A stretch of DNA of 64,000 nt from Didymella arachidicola (lineage: Eukaryota; Ascomycota; Dothideomycetes; Pleosporales; Didymellaceae). The DNA is taken from contig CM049986.1 of the NCBI GenBank assembly GCA_016630955.3, positions 1,798,001-1,862,000 on the forward strand, written 5' to 3'. Under the pieces are notes generated by a model that saw only the letters and a program-made list of their open reading frames with translations, had not been told where the DNA came from and ran no database searches. How positions within the stretch are numbered: position 1 is the first letter of the stretch; the number at the start of each line of letters is the position of its first letter. Made by a program: the position numbers and the translations under genes. This document shows, piece after piece, positions 1 through 10,545 of the stretch.

Positions 1-67
1 ACAATTGGTCAGAGAGTTGACATGGTCCATTCTGGATATTGTTTTCAGTCGGCCGTCTCTACAAGCG

Positions 68-2003
68 CTACGACTGTTCCACCTTGTCCATTGCATCCAG
101 CGCCCTCTTGAACGTATCGATCAGCTTGCCCGTCTCCTCAAGTCCAACGCTGAATCGAATCAGATCAGCTTCAACACCCCACTTCGCTGCCTAAGCAAAG
201 ATTAGCACTCATTCAACCGGTCTGACAAAGAACAAGAACTTACCCAATCCAACTCGCCATAATGCGCCAGAATAACGTACGGACTACTCAACGTGAAGTT
301 GGTGCCCAAACTCGGTCCTTTAACGGTATCAAGATTGTCAAAGAATGCAATAGCGTCCGCCTTGGTGTAAAATGTCGCAGATAGCAGCCCACCATATCCG
401 CCCTTGGGGTTCCTGCACTTCTCATAGAATTCCCTCGTCGGACTCGTCTTGGGATAGTTGACCTGCTTGACGCGTGGATGCGCACTGAGCACATCGCAAA
501 TGGCCTCTGCGTTGGTACCAATGCGCTCGATTCTGCTCACAAAGTCGCGGCTGTTGCGCTCGAGGAAAATCGAGTCTTCGCACCAGTGGTTGTCCTCGTA
601 GTCTTCTGTCCAGCGCTGCTTGAGTAAATCGTAGTTCGCCGCTTTCGGATTCAGCACCAGACCACCACCCATGACGTTGCTATCGCCGCTGAAGACTTTG
701 GTCAGACTGCTGACGACCACGTCGGCATAGGGGAGCACGTTGACGTTGATGAAGTTGCCGATTGTCTCATCGACGACAACGCAGAAATCGTATTTGTCGG
801 CCAGTCTGCGTATGCGCTCGAGATCGGGGCTGCGGAGGAGCGGGTTGCCAGGAAACTCCGTGAAGAGGGCAAGGTATTTTTCGCCGTTTTGGAGACGAGT
901 TTCCAAATCATCAAGCTCTTCGCTGGATCCGTGGCCGTAGAAGAGGGAGCCAGGCCCAAATTTCTCTGTGATCTTCAGGGTGTCGATATACGGGAAGCCG
1001 TAGACGATGGCCTTTCGTTCTCCCTTGGCAGCAAGCAGGTTTCTGTGGGTGTTGAAGATAGCACTCATACCGGTTGGGTATAGGTACACGTCGTCCTCGG
1101 AGAAATCATGCCCGCGTGTCCGCTCGGAGTCAGCATCCAGGGTCAGGGCATCAGCCAGTGCGATATCTGCGGTGAGTGAGCCAGCGATGCGCCGTCGTAC
1201 AGCGAGCTTAGCGTTCTTGGTCATAGACAGATCAAGGTTGCGGCCAAATCTTTGCTCGACGAACTGTGTCAGTGTCTCAGCATCCTGTTGAACGGCCGGC
1301 GCATCGAGGTCTACCGAGACCTTCTTGTTTTGGTAGCGTCGAGGGCCTTTGCACATGCGTGCTGGTGACTCATCCAGCTTTGCAGCATCGACCAAAAGGC
1401 CCTTCTCGAAAAGGTGATGGCAGTACTCTGCTCTTCTACTTGATACACCATCTCCCGAGTGCTGCCAGAACTGCTTCGCCACCTTGAAAAGCTCATTTGG
1501 ATACAGTACCGAAGATATCTTAGGAGATATGGCATTCATCTGCTCAGAACGCTGTGATTCGGCTGCTGGTACCAAGTCGACAATCCTCACTTGCGAAGTG
1601 TCTTGATCGGCCGCGATTCTGATGATGAAATCCAGGCATCTCGACGCTGTGCAATTCGTTGGAAACAGCATTGCACTCTCTCCTTCTCTGCCATATCGCT
1701 GTACTATGTCTCTTGCGAAGCTCTGGATCTCTAAATGTATGAAGAATCTTTGATAGTCAGTCGAGTTTCGTTAATGTCTTCACCACGACATACCGGGGAT
1801 ATCCAGTCTTCATCTTGCTGATCACCCATTCTTCACCTTCTTCATAGCCTACGTTCGCTCTCCACGTAGGCAATGAGACACTGACAGCCTGGCGTATTCA
1901 GCATGTGTCCATCCGCATGAAGAGTCGTTGGTTGACTCACGTGCTCAGTCATAGGAGGCAGACTCTCCCCCACCTCGACATCGTTCTCATTCTCCATCAT
2001 CAT
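68..2003 (-). CDS. STR2: Cystathionine gamma-synthase (fungal long form)
   Basis: Four exons: 1941-2003, 1794-1888, 244-1747 and 68-190, with introns of 52, 46 and 53 bp, all GT-AG. The joined frame is 594 aa. The family is a PLP-dependent Cys/Met-metabolism enzyme that joins cysteine to an activated homoserine to make cystathionine, in the transsulfuration route to methionine. The PLP lysine is K403 in the SSLTK motif. The N-terminal part carries the SLPTWRANVGYEEGEEW and GYPRFFIH blocks typical of the long fungal Str2-type enzymes and absent from shorter bacterial MetB. The start is the first of three consecutive ATG codons. The last exon supplies the conserved C-terminus (GVEADLIRFSVGLEE). 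It is transcribed divergently from HAUS1. Identity as CGS rather than another family member rests on the long N-terminus. Confidence 0.9.
1933..1943. promoter_or_regulatory. Overlapping TGACTCA and CACGTG motifs at exon 1/intron 1 of the CGS gene
   Basis: The + strand reads TGACTCACGTG: an AP-1/Gcn4-CPC1 type TGACTCA overlapping an E-box CACGTG. In yeast these are bound by Gcn4 and by Cbf1 (with Met4) at amino-acid and sulfur genes. Here they straddle the first donor site of a methionine-pathway gene. The donor sequence itself (GTGAGTCA) explains part of the match, so a regulatory role is only an inference. Confidence 0.3.
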
Positions 2004-2285
2004 AGGGGCCATGCCGGTAAAAATAATATATACGTTCTAAGGTTATGGTAACAGATACAGAAGAGAGGGCCTCGTGTGTGCAATAGTGGAGGCAATGACT
2101 GGCTCGACAGCAATGACACTTCATGTTCCAGATACCTTACCCCAAGTGACGCTAGCTCCGACGTCGGCAGTTGCGACATCGACAAAATTTAGAGTTATCG
2201 ATAAAGGCAGGCGCCAAGGCACCAGGGTCTCGAACGGGTCCCGCTTTCAGAAGACAACAAACACCAGTAACATCACTCTGTGGGG

Positions 2286-3230
2286 ATGGACAACCTTACG
2301 CCTTCTGACCTCTTTTCGCCCTCGAAAGCTCGGCAGCAACGTGCGAGAGCTCAGGACTGGGCCCATATCGACTCATGGCTGTCGTACAAGTATGCCGGGC
2401 GCACTGTGCCCACCTTTGAGCGCAACGAAGAGACGCTGAAGGTGTTGCGCGAGCTGTCAATGGCGAATGAAAGAGCAGATGAAGAGCGCGCAGTGCTTGA
2501 GAGAGTAGAGCGAGAAGCCTTGAAGGAGCTTGATGAGGTATGACGTCTGCACAACGCCACTGCAGCGTAGCATCGACTTACCAGGTAGGTCACGGCCAAT
2601 CTTAGTGATGCTCACATTCTCTCTACGCTCCACGCACATCTTACACAGGAGGGCTCAGAAGCGCTCACGGCGCTCGCTTCAACTACGATTGCCCTCTCGA
2701 CACCATCACCAGACCCGCAGACCCTCGCCCACGCCCTCATCTCGCACACCACCACCACGCAGAGCCTCACAAACCAGCTTATGCACATCCAAAATCTGCA
2801 ACAGTACTTGTCGAAGCAGCACGCCTTGCTGCGCGCGCAACTTCACGAGTTGCAAACCGATCCCTCTTTCTCGGTGCCAGCCTCGCTCCAGCGCCAGACG
2901 ATTGAACAAACACGGCAGACTAAGCATTTGCGCTCCAAGATCCGGGAAGCAGAGTCTCAACTCTCCTCGCTACAGTCTAGCCACGCTCGTGCAATGACGC
3001 CAGCTTCGAAAAACATAGCGTCTGCGGAGGCGATAACGGAGATGCTGGAGCAACAGCGCGCGCTAGAAGAGCTGAGGGAGCGAGTCGAGACCTTGGAAAG
3101 CGAGGTCGAGGAGTTCGGCGGCCTGCCGGCGGATCTGGCTGCGGCAAGGAAGGAAGTGGGACGCTGGGAGGTCAAGTGCGACGAGGTCAGGAGGAGGAGA
3201 GACGAGCTTTTCGAAGGGCTAGTGGGATAA
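2286..3230 (+). CDS. HAUS1: Augmin complex subunit HAUS1-like coiled-coil protein
   Basis: Two exons, 2286-2537 and 2649-3230, separated by a 111-bp GT-AG intron and encoding 277 aa, about the length of animal HAUS1. The N-terminus has a HAUS1-like block: a conserved tryptophan, WLSYKYAGRTVPTFERNEET, then LKVLREL. Most of the rest is predicted coiled coil. Augmin recruits gamma-tubulin to the sides of existing microtubules to nucleate branch microtubules in the spindle. The assignment rests on the N-terminal pattern, the length and the coiled-coil layout; the coiled coil alone would not be enough. The start is the ATG at 2286. The 282 bp upstream are shared with the divergent CGS gene. Confidence 0.75.
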
Positions 3231-4188
3231 TGAAGAATGAGGAAGAATCAGTGCAAGGCCATGTACAACTTCATTCGACTCGGTCTGCCGCGCCCATGGA
3301 CTACGCTATGTGTCGTAGGTTCCATCGAAGCCGCTTTCAGCTGCTTGCTCGCAGCCACCAAATCTCCAAACCAAGGGTGCTTGTACTGATCTTATTGAAG
3401 CCAAGTATCGTTGTGGAAGAGCCTTGAACACTACCGCGGGTTGAACGTGAAGCGCAGCCCGTGCTGCAACCCAACAACATATTTCGGACTACTCTTTATC
3501 AGTGGTACCAATACTGCTGCTGCTACTCAAGGTTCCAAGCTGAAGACCAAGTTGACTCGATGGCGTATTTGTGGTTCAATTACTCAAACCGCACTTAGAC
3601 TATGTAGCTCACAGCCGTGCCGTGTGTGATTCGGAGTGGTCACATCATAATACCTATGTCTGCGCTCAAAGAGCAGGGGCGCAAATAGCAAAAGTGTCTC
3701 TTGAATCCATCATTACGCTATGAGTATATCTAGAGTACGATGCTGCACTCTCATACTTCGCTTGCTACGCTCCACGGGCAGATGACTCTTTGGATAGAGT
3801 GTGGCAACCGAGGTCTCTCGCAAAAACTGCTCGTCAAGCACAGACTTAGAAGTCAATTATTGGATGACTCATTACTTCCCTCCATTCAGATTGTAGCATA
3901 GACGACTTCCAGTCGTGACATTTCTATCATACAGTGTTTGTTGTACAGCTCCAAGATGTGGACCTGACCACGTGTGGCTCTTGCGAGTTTTACCAGCCAT
4001 TCCTCGTTCCATTCGTTGCTTTTCACCAAACATCCCCGTTCGAGGTTCAGGAATCTTGCGCGTTGCTCCCATTCGTATCCTTAAAAGTAGCTGGCGTACA
4101 TTCGCAAGTAACTCATACGGAGCTTAGTGTGTGCATTTTGTCTAGTCGACTTGGGCTCCGCTTGTCGGTCGACAAACTGCCTCGCTCC
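3231..4188. other. Convergent intergenic stretch, no gene seen
   Basis: About 960 bp between the 3' ends of HAUS1 and the flavin-reductase-like gene. Only short unsupported reading frames occur. I see no tRNA, repeat or transposon signature. Confidence 0.5.
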
Positions 4189-6450
4189 TCACGACGAGAT
4201 CTTCTTTAATTCCGTGACGTCGAATTTGTACGTGTTCATGAGGAATTTAGCAATGGCTAGATTCTCCTCGTCCGTACCGTTGCCGTAGTGGTTTTTGAGA
4301 GCCTTGGCTAGGAGCATATCGAGGACCTTACTTTCGGCGATAGAGTTCGAATAATCATTGTCATGTGTGGTGATCAAACTGGATTCGCTGAGACCCATGG
4401 CGGCAAGGATATCTTTGTGGTTCCAGGAGGTAGCGCGCAGAGGGTGTCTCTGCACAAATGCAGAAATGCGGGCGTTGAGATCGTCCCACCCTACAGTACG
4501 GGCGAAGAAGTGTTCTAGCCACTGGTCGACTTGACGTTTCATTGGCGCGCCATTATTCGATAAACTTCTGATTTTGGCCATGACAAAGTTGGTGTTAATG
4601 CCGGTGACACGTGGATCAACCTCGATGTCGCGCAGTATGTCTGCCTCTCTGAGTCTGTGTCTGTAGGTTTGGAACGTTCTTCTTGCGCGGTAGTTTAGCA
4701 TCATATGCTCGCTCAGGCGACGTATGACCACAAGGCCTTCCTCGGGGCTGACATCGCCCGTGATATCGAAGTGCGCATCAAGGTCGTCCGGGTCAACAGT
4801 GAATATCCGAGTGCGAGCGAAGTGGAACATCACCGCGGTAGGGACGCCGGCCTTATCCGCGATATCACGAAGTGATTGTCCTCGCTGAGGGCCGCGTCTC
4901 CATGTCCGCGCTTTCTGGTGAAGAAGAAGCTCAACCTGCTCCATAAACAAAACGTTTGCATCAACCATGTCCGCTGGTGACAGATTTGCAGACGGTTCAA
5001 AAGGAGGTACAAGACCTTCTGCTCGGACGATCTTGAGCAGATCACTGGGCAGAACATCAGTGCTGCCAGCCATCACATCTAAGTAGTTCAGCAGATCTTG
5101 GTAGGGTACTTCGAGAAATCGCTTGTCAGCCTTGACAAGCTGATACATGCGCTCTGCCAATGCCGCCATCTTGGTTGCTGAAAGTCTCCAGTAGAATTCA
5201 GGTAGGATTTGAGCAGCACTGGTCCTGCCTTGGCATTCTTGAATAAGCGCAATAATATTGACGCCGAGTTGTGCGGCGACCTCTTCAAGATGTAAGCTGA
5301 GCCGCTTCTTTACCATCGCTTGATTTACAAAGCGGAGGCCCCGCAATCCTTTTAGATACGATCTCACTCGCTCCGCAAAGTCGCCTCGCTGCTCCTCTCC
5401 AGGAATGCCGGGCCAATCGAACGCTATCGCGAACTCTTTTTGAAAGTCGACGGGTAAAGTTGAGCCTGTCATATCGTGCTCTGAGCCACCATATCGGACA
5501 ACTACTGCAGGCCGTTCCGAATCTTGCTCACTCTTGTGTCGCTGGATGAGCCCTATTCCTTCAAGTCTTCGGTACGAGCCGTCTACATAGGCTATGGTCG
5601 GAGCCCGGACATCGCGTGTTCTGACTTTCTTGATCTGGGCAGCGAGGATGATATGATCGGCTACAGGGAGCTCGTGAGTGAGGGCGCATTCAAATTCAGC
5701 GCTCACGCCGCTACCCATGATTTGTGGCGCTGGAGCTGTGGTCGCCGGACCATCGTCAGCTTGATGAACCCGGACTTGAAGGTTTCTCAGACGCTCCTCG
5801 TAAGCAGCGGGGTGGTTGCCTTTGCAGAAGTGCTCGATGATCTGGAGACCTTCATGGTCACTGGCAAGCAAGTGCACACGGAAGGAGCCGCCAGCATCTC
5901 GGATGGCACTCAAGGTTTTCGAAGGTTGCTTGATGTTGAAAGACACTGTCGGTGGATCGAGAGTAACGGTACTGAACGACGAGACAGCTATACCTAAGGG
6001 CACGCTCTTTTTGGTCTCCGGATCGATGTGCGCTGCCGTGATGACGACGACCGGGGCAGGAACCTTTCGCATGATGCTGCGGACATCCTCTCTCAATTGT
6101 GTAGATTGATCGAGAGATGACAGAGATTTCTCTGTAGGGGGACTGTCGCCTTCACTAGTAGATGACAGTCTCTCCAGCCCTTGCGCAAGATCGTGAGTGG
6201 ACTGGGCTGTCTTCAGCAGCCGATGTGTAGCATGGTAGGGTCGTTGATTGGCGGCGACCGTAGGCTGCCTTGACAGGCGAAGACATTTCGAGGAAGGCGC
6301 ACATGGGTTCGGCCGTTCTGCTGAACGTCAGCAGCTGTGGTGGAAGACAGAGTGGACAGTGTGAGCAGACGCACGTGCATGGCAGCTCCATCGATAGAAG
6401 GCTGCGAAGAAGCGCGACGCTGGGCGCTGAGTGAGCGCCATTCTGTCCAT
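4189..6450 (-). CDS. Mitochondrial flavin-reductase-like domain protein with long C-terminal extension
   Basis: Two exons, 6375-6450 and 4189-6317 (57-bp intron, phase 1), give 734 aa. The first exon (MDRMALTQRPASRFFAAFYRW) is rich in Arg and aromatic residues without acidic ones, as in a mitochondrial presequence. Residues of about 105-300 form a flavin-reductase-like split-barrel domain: VPAPVVVITA, a GIAVSSFSTVTLDPP block, then SFNIKQPSKTLSAI and FRVHLLA. Such domains bind FMN and may reduce free flavin. The following 430 residues or so are mostly alpha-helical and I do not recognise them. Proteins with only the flavin domain are near 200 aa, so this is an extended architecture. It is divergent from the bL31m gene with about 210 bp between starts. 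Substrate and role are unknown. Confidence 0.78.
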
Positions 6451-6660
6451 GTCTCAACGAGGCATTGGCAGCAGCTCCCGACTTCTCACAGCGCACAGTA
6501 AGCGCGAAAGAGACGTTTGGTAGCTGGAGAAGCTGGTGATGACGCTCTGGGTTGCTCCTTCCTCGCGACCCTCTCAAAAAAAGGCGCGCTAAGGACTCCC
6601 GAACTCCGCATGCTCGCACCTCCAGTCCTCGACACAGCACTCATCACGTCTACGCACACA

Positions 6661-7187
6661 ATGGCCGCCCCAATACCTTCTCCCAGCGCTCTGCGCGCTC
6701 TCCGCGCCTCGATTGCACCATACACGCGCCACTCCCAGCAGGTGCGCCACGCGACGCTCTTGCGCCGCCCGAAGCGGCCCTACACCTTCACACAGCTCAT
6801 CCAGCTCTCCGACGGCTCCGCCTTCACACTGCGCACCACGAACCCGCAGCCGGTGCTCAAGAGCGCAAAGGACATCAGGAACAATCCGCTGTGGCACCCA
6901 AGCAGCCAGGGCCTGCGCAACGTAGAGGAGGACGAGGCCGGCAGATTAGCGGCTTTCAGAGCGAAGTTTGGCACAGTATGGGATAGTGAGAGCGAGAAGG
7001 TGCGTCTGGTCGAAGCAAAGTTGCACAATTAAGAATTGAAATTGACTCGTACCAGGGCAAGAAGGGTGACAGCCTCCTCGACATTATCGGCGGCGCCGCA
7101 AAACAGACAGATGCGCCGAAAGCACCATCCAAGGCTGCGGCCGCTGCACCATCGCCATCAGCAAAGCCTGGACCGAAGAAGAAGTAG
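6661..7187 (+). CDS. MRPL36: Mitochondrial large-subunit ribosomal protein bL31m
   Basis: Exons 6661-6999 and 7056-7187 with a 56-bp intron; 156 aa. The core RRPKRPYTFTQLIQLSDGSAFTLRTT followed by a KSAKDIRNNPLWHPSS block is the fungal form of bacterial L31, a component of the mitochondrial large ribosomal subunit near the central protuberance. The first 35 or so residues are basic and hydroxylated without acidic residues, fitting a mitochondrial presequence. The C-terminus is an Ala/Pro/Lys tail. The ATG at 6661 is the one that leads directly into the presequence. It is shared-promoter neighbour to another predicted mitochondrial protein on the opposite strand. Confidence 0.85.
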
Positions 7188-7440
7188 GCGCATGGAAAAT
7201 GGCGAATGGCGAATGGTGAACAGTTTGATGAGCGCTGAACGCGCACGAGGACAGCATGTTAGACTATTGTACACTATGGAATAGACATGCACGATTACCC
7301 CACAACGCGGTCCGTGTACCGATTGTGGACGAAGAATACTATGCTTCTCATCATTAAGCATCAGCTGTTCTGTCGTGCTTCGAGATGCTAGGTCCATCGT
7401 CCTCCTTTCCAGGCGGCAGGTCGACCCAGCGACTCCCAAG

Positions 7441-8386
7441 TCATGCACCAGCAATCTGTGTCCCCATCAGTATGCTGACAGCGCCACCAGAACCCCGTTG
7501 GCTCACTCACATCTTCATAAGCTGCATCCTGACTCTCTAGAACCGCCTCATCGACGATATCTTGTGTCCTGTTAAGACTCCTCGAGTCGGGAGCTTTCGC
7601 GTTACTGGTCCTCCTCGACCTTGGCTCATCATGTACAGGACCGCCTAGTCTCTCCACTTCCGTCTGTCTCTTCTTTGGCTTTTTCGCGCTCTTTCCTGTC
7701 TTCTTCTTCCCCTCTTTCCCAACCCTGCTTTTGATTTGCTCCCCAACTTCTGACGCTCTGACTGTCTCTGATGGTTTGACTGTCTCTTTGTAGACTTCCA
7801 CAGTAGACATATCACCGCCCGGCGTGGATAAGATAACGTTCAGCTTATTCTGTTTCCTTGCTTTTGTCAGCTCGATCTCCTCCTCCTCCTCCTCCTCCTC
7901 CTCCTTTTCTTCTTCTTCTTCTTCTTCTTCTTCTTCTTCTTCCTCTTCCTCTTCGCTATCTAGGACCTCCGCCTCGCCATGTTCATTGAAAACCACCCTC
8001 GGACTCCTCGGTGCCGGAGGGTTCTCAAAGCGCTCCCTCAAAGCATCGACCACAGCGCGTACCATTTGCTCTTGCGCGTCTGCGATCTTCCGTTTGGTGC
8101 TAGAGGGCTTGGTAGACGAACAGGCGCGCGTGAACTCCATCAATGGGTCTATGAGGTCTAGACAGGGCAGCATGGCGCTGTACACTGCGGCGGTGATGGC
8201 CGCCTCGTTCTCTTTAAGCTTTCGCTGCTTCTTTGAAGGTGGCGATGTGGTTTCGACGGTTGTGATCTTGGACTGGGACTTGGTGTCGGCGTCTTCTTCG
8301 GCGTCAGATGGGGTGTTGCGCTTCTTCGGTAGTGAAGCGTAGGTGGCGCCACTGGTACCCTTGGAGCCTTTCGTGGTCTTCTTCAT
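7441..8386 (-). CDS. Acidic, lysine-rich nuclear-type protein of unknown function
   Basis: Preferred model: exons 7511-8386 and 7441-7455 with a 55-bp intron (GTGAGT donor, ACTGAT branch site, ACAG acceptor), giving 296 aa ending AYEDIAGA. Reading through the intron instead gives 332 aa ending at 7388. The protein has two basic clusters that could be nuclear localisation signals (SKKQRKLKE near the N-terminus and KKKTGKSAKKPKKRQ near the C-terminus). A helical segment lies at about 60-125, then a run of about 27 acidic residues coded by GAG/GAA microsatellite. I do not recognise a domain. Charge pattern suggests a chromatin or nucleolar factor, but that is inference only. Confidence 0.65.
7877..7954 (-). 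repeat. GAG/GAA trinucleotide microsatellite coding a polyglutamate tract
   Basis: On the + strand, CTC-type triplets switch to a long run of CTT-type triplets. Read on the minus strand this is an almost pure glutamate tract with one lysine. Uninterrupted codon repeats like this are prone to length change between strains. Confidence 0.85.
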
Positions 8387-9086
8387 GATCGAAGGTAGAT
8401 GGACTGTATCGTAGATGTATCGGGAATCTGATGAGTGTGGCCTAGTTATGTACTCATCGATGGCTCACCAGGGTTGTGTGAAAGACTGCTTGTGTTATTT
8501 GCGAATACAACAGAAGCAGTTTCTATCCCCCATTCGTCTTTGTTTGCATACATAGGGTGTGACCAGGCAAAGTTTGCTGTACATGGCCGGCGCCACTGCA
8601 TTGAGACAAAGACTGAATGAGAATGAAACTGAAGCCAAACTTCCTTTCTCGACTCAAGAGCTGATTGGTATACCGCAGAGACCCGCAAGGACCGAAGACA
8701 TGTGCAATTTCTCAATGCATAGACGCAACGGTTGAGTGACATACTGTAGGTAGCCGCCGCAGATATCGAGGGTTAAGAGGGACCATGATTGCACTTTGGT
8801 GACGATTCGTCTGGAGCTCGCAGGTTGATCTGTATACAGGGCATGCGCAATGATTTTGCTTCGTTCGACTTCAAGCCTTGCAATATCATGTAATTAGACC
8901 TGCACTTGCTGTCATCCTCCTCAGAGGGCAACGTCAATTGATTTGCGTTCACTGACTGTTTGGAGGGAAGATGGATTAGAGTCGTTGTTCTCTTGTATTT
9001 AAAGATGTCTTACTGTAAACATCAGGACCTCGATCCGATGTTGAATGAAGCTATATACGGCCATCGTTCTATCTCTTCCAAGACAA
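8387..9086. other. Intergenic, no gene seen
   Basis: About 700 bp between the start of the acidic protein and the 3' end of the BTB/RING gene. It should hold the promoter of the former. I see no RNA gene or repeat. Confidence 0.5.
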
Positions 9087-10545
9087 TCAGAAATGCTTCT
9101 TCACGAGTTTCCGCGCGAAGTTCTTCGACATATCCTCGCAGACCTGATTCTCACTGAGCGAGCACGTTACGCTCAAGTACCCGGAGGCCTGCAGTAAGTC
9201 GTTACGGTCGGAACTCTCGAGCTGGGTACGAATGTTCTTTTCAAAAGTGAGGCAGCAGTTCATATATTGCGCTTTCTGCTCTCTACCTGCGAGCACTCCC
9301 AAAACGGGGCATGCTTCTAAAGCTTCTTGGGCGGACCGGAGCTCCATGAAGCGTTGCGAATTCTGTGAGAACACGGACTGCCGAAGCTCTGCGAACGCCG
9401 CCATCATGGAGTCCTCTCCTACCTGCTGTTGTAGCAGAGCTGTTGCTGAAACGGCGGCGCCGGAGGTCTGCAAGCGGAGCAGGACGTCCAGACTGTACAT
9501 TCTTCCGGTCAATATTGCGGCCACTGCGTTCTCCTTCCTCCAATTGATTTAGAGACGTCCTGCCGTGCACAAAACTCGAGGCTGACAGAGGGAGGTTCTC
9601 AAGTTCGCCTTCATTTGCAGACACTAAGCGCACCATCTCATCCTTTTCTTCGTCACTATGGCACTTGATGTACATCGCATTGATTTCCTTGTAGCTCTTG
9701 ATCTTCTCGCCAGACCGTGCCTTCTCCAGACAATGATCAGCAAGCTTCTGGACGAAAGCCCCTGGCCATTTCCTACCCTCAGTCTTGAACCAGTCATGGG
9801 AAACTCGTGTCAAGAAGATATCCATGACGAAGTCGCGCATGGCATCATTGCCTTTGCCTTGAACGAACGCATAGTCGATGCTCTTAGCCCAGAAGTGCGC
9901 TCCAGCCTCGTTGAAGAACTCCTCAATCACTGCGTCGTAAAAGGCTTCGTCCTCCATTGCGTTGGAGACCTCCCAGCATTGAATGAGCACGACATTGAAG
10001 TCGTCATTCGTGCGAGACACCGAAGTGTCGATGTGGACGGTACCGGAGTATAGCCAGTCGAAGTAAGCCTGCACGGCCTGACTGTCAAGCTGCTGTTGAA
10101 TACTGAAGCGCTCTATATCTTCCCGACTCCTGCGTATCCATTCTCCTCGGCACATAGGGCAGGTTATCGGTTGAAATGCTCCAAGTTGCACTGCCAGCCA
10201 TCTCCCAATGCAAGCATCGTGGAAATTTTGGCCACATTTGTCACAGAAGACGATCTCTTCCATTACCGGGTCAAGGTCATTGAAGCACGCGGAGCAGCTG
10301 CTGGTAATGTCCTTGCGCTGTAGCTGGAAGCGAGTTTTGAACACTGTGGAAGAGCGGCAGATGACATCCTCATGAATGGTGAAGCAACGAGTGAGGTTTG
10401 GTATATCGAAGCGGACGATCTTGCTGCCGGTACTTGGAGGCGTTAGTTACTGTCAAACATGGAGAGGATAGAGTATGCGCTTCGACGCATCGTACCTGAT
10501 CGGCCCAAGCCTTCTGGTAGCATCCCGGTTTTTCGTCACTGTCAT
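9087..10545 (-). CDS. BTB/POZ-like protein with an inserted RING finger
   Basis: The first exon, 10496-10545, joins 9576-10432 through a 63-bp intron (CTAAC branch site). The reading then moves to another frame; the best-fitting second intron is 9524-9575, leaving a last exon 9087-9523 and 447 aa in all. The N-terminus has the first half of a fungal BTB domain (FTIHEDVICRSSTVFKTRF). Then comes a RING/PHD-like cysteine set (CSAC, CDKCGQNFHDACIGRW, CPMC), followed by the second half of the BTB region (YFDWLYSGTVHI) and the alpha-helical block usual after BTB in moulds. RING fingers recruit E2 enzymes and BTB domains bind Cul3, so a ubiquitin-ligase role is plausible but inferred. The second intron position is uncertain. 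Confidence 0.62.

Noticed and set aside
7824..8342. Plus-strand frame with a polyserine run
   Set aside because: Antisense shadow of the glutamate microsatellite of the minus-strand gene.
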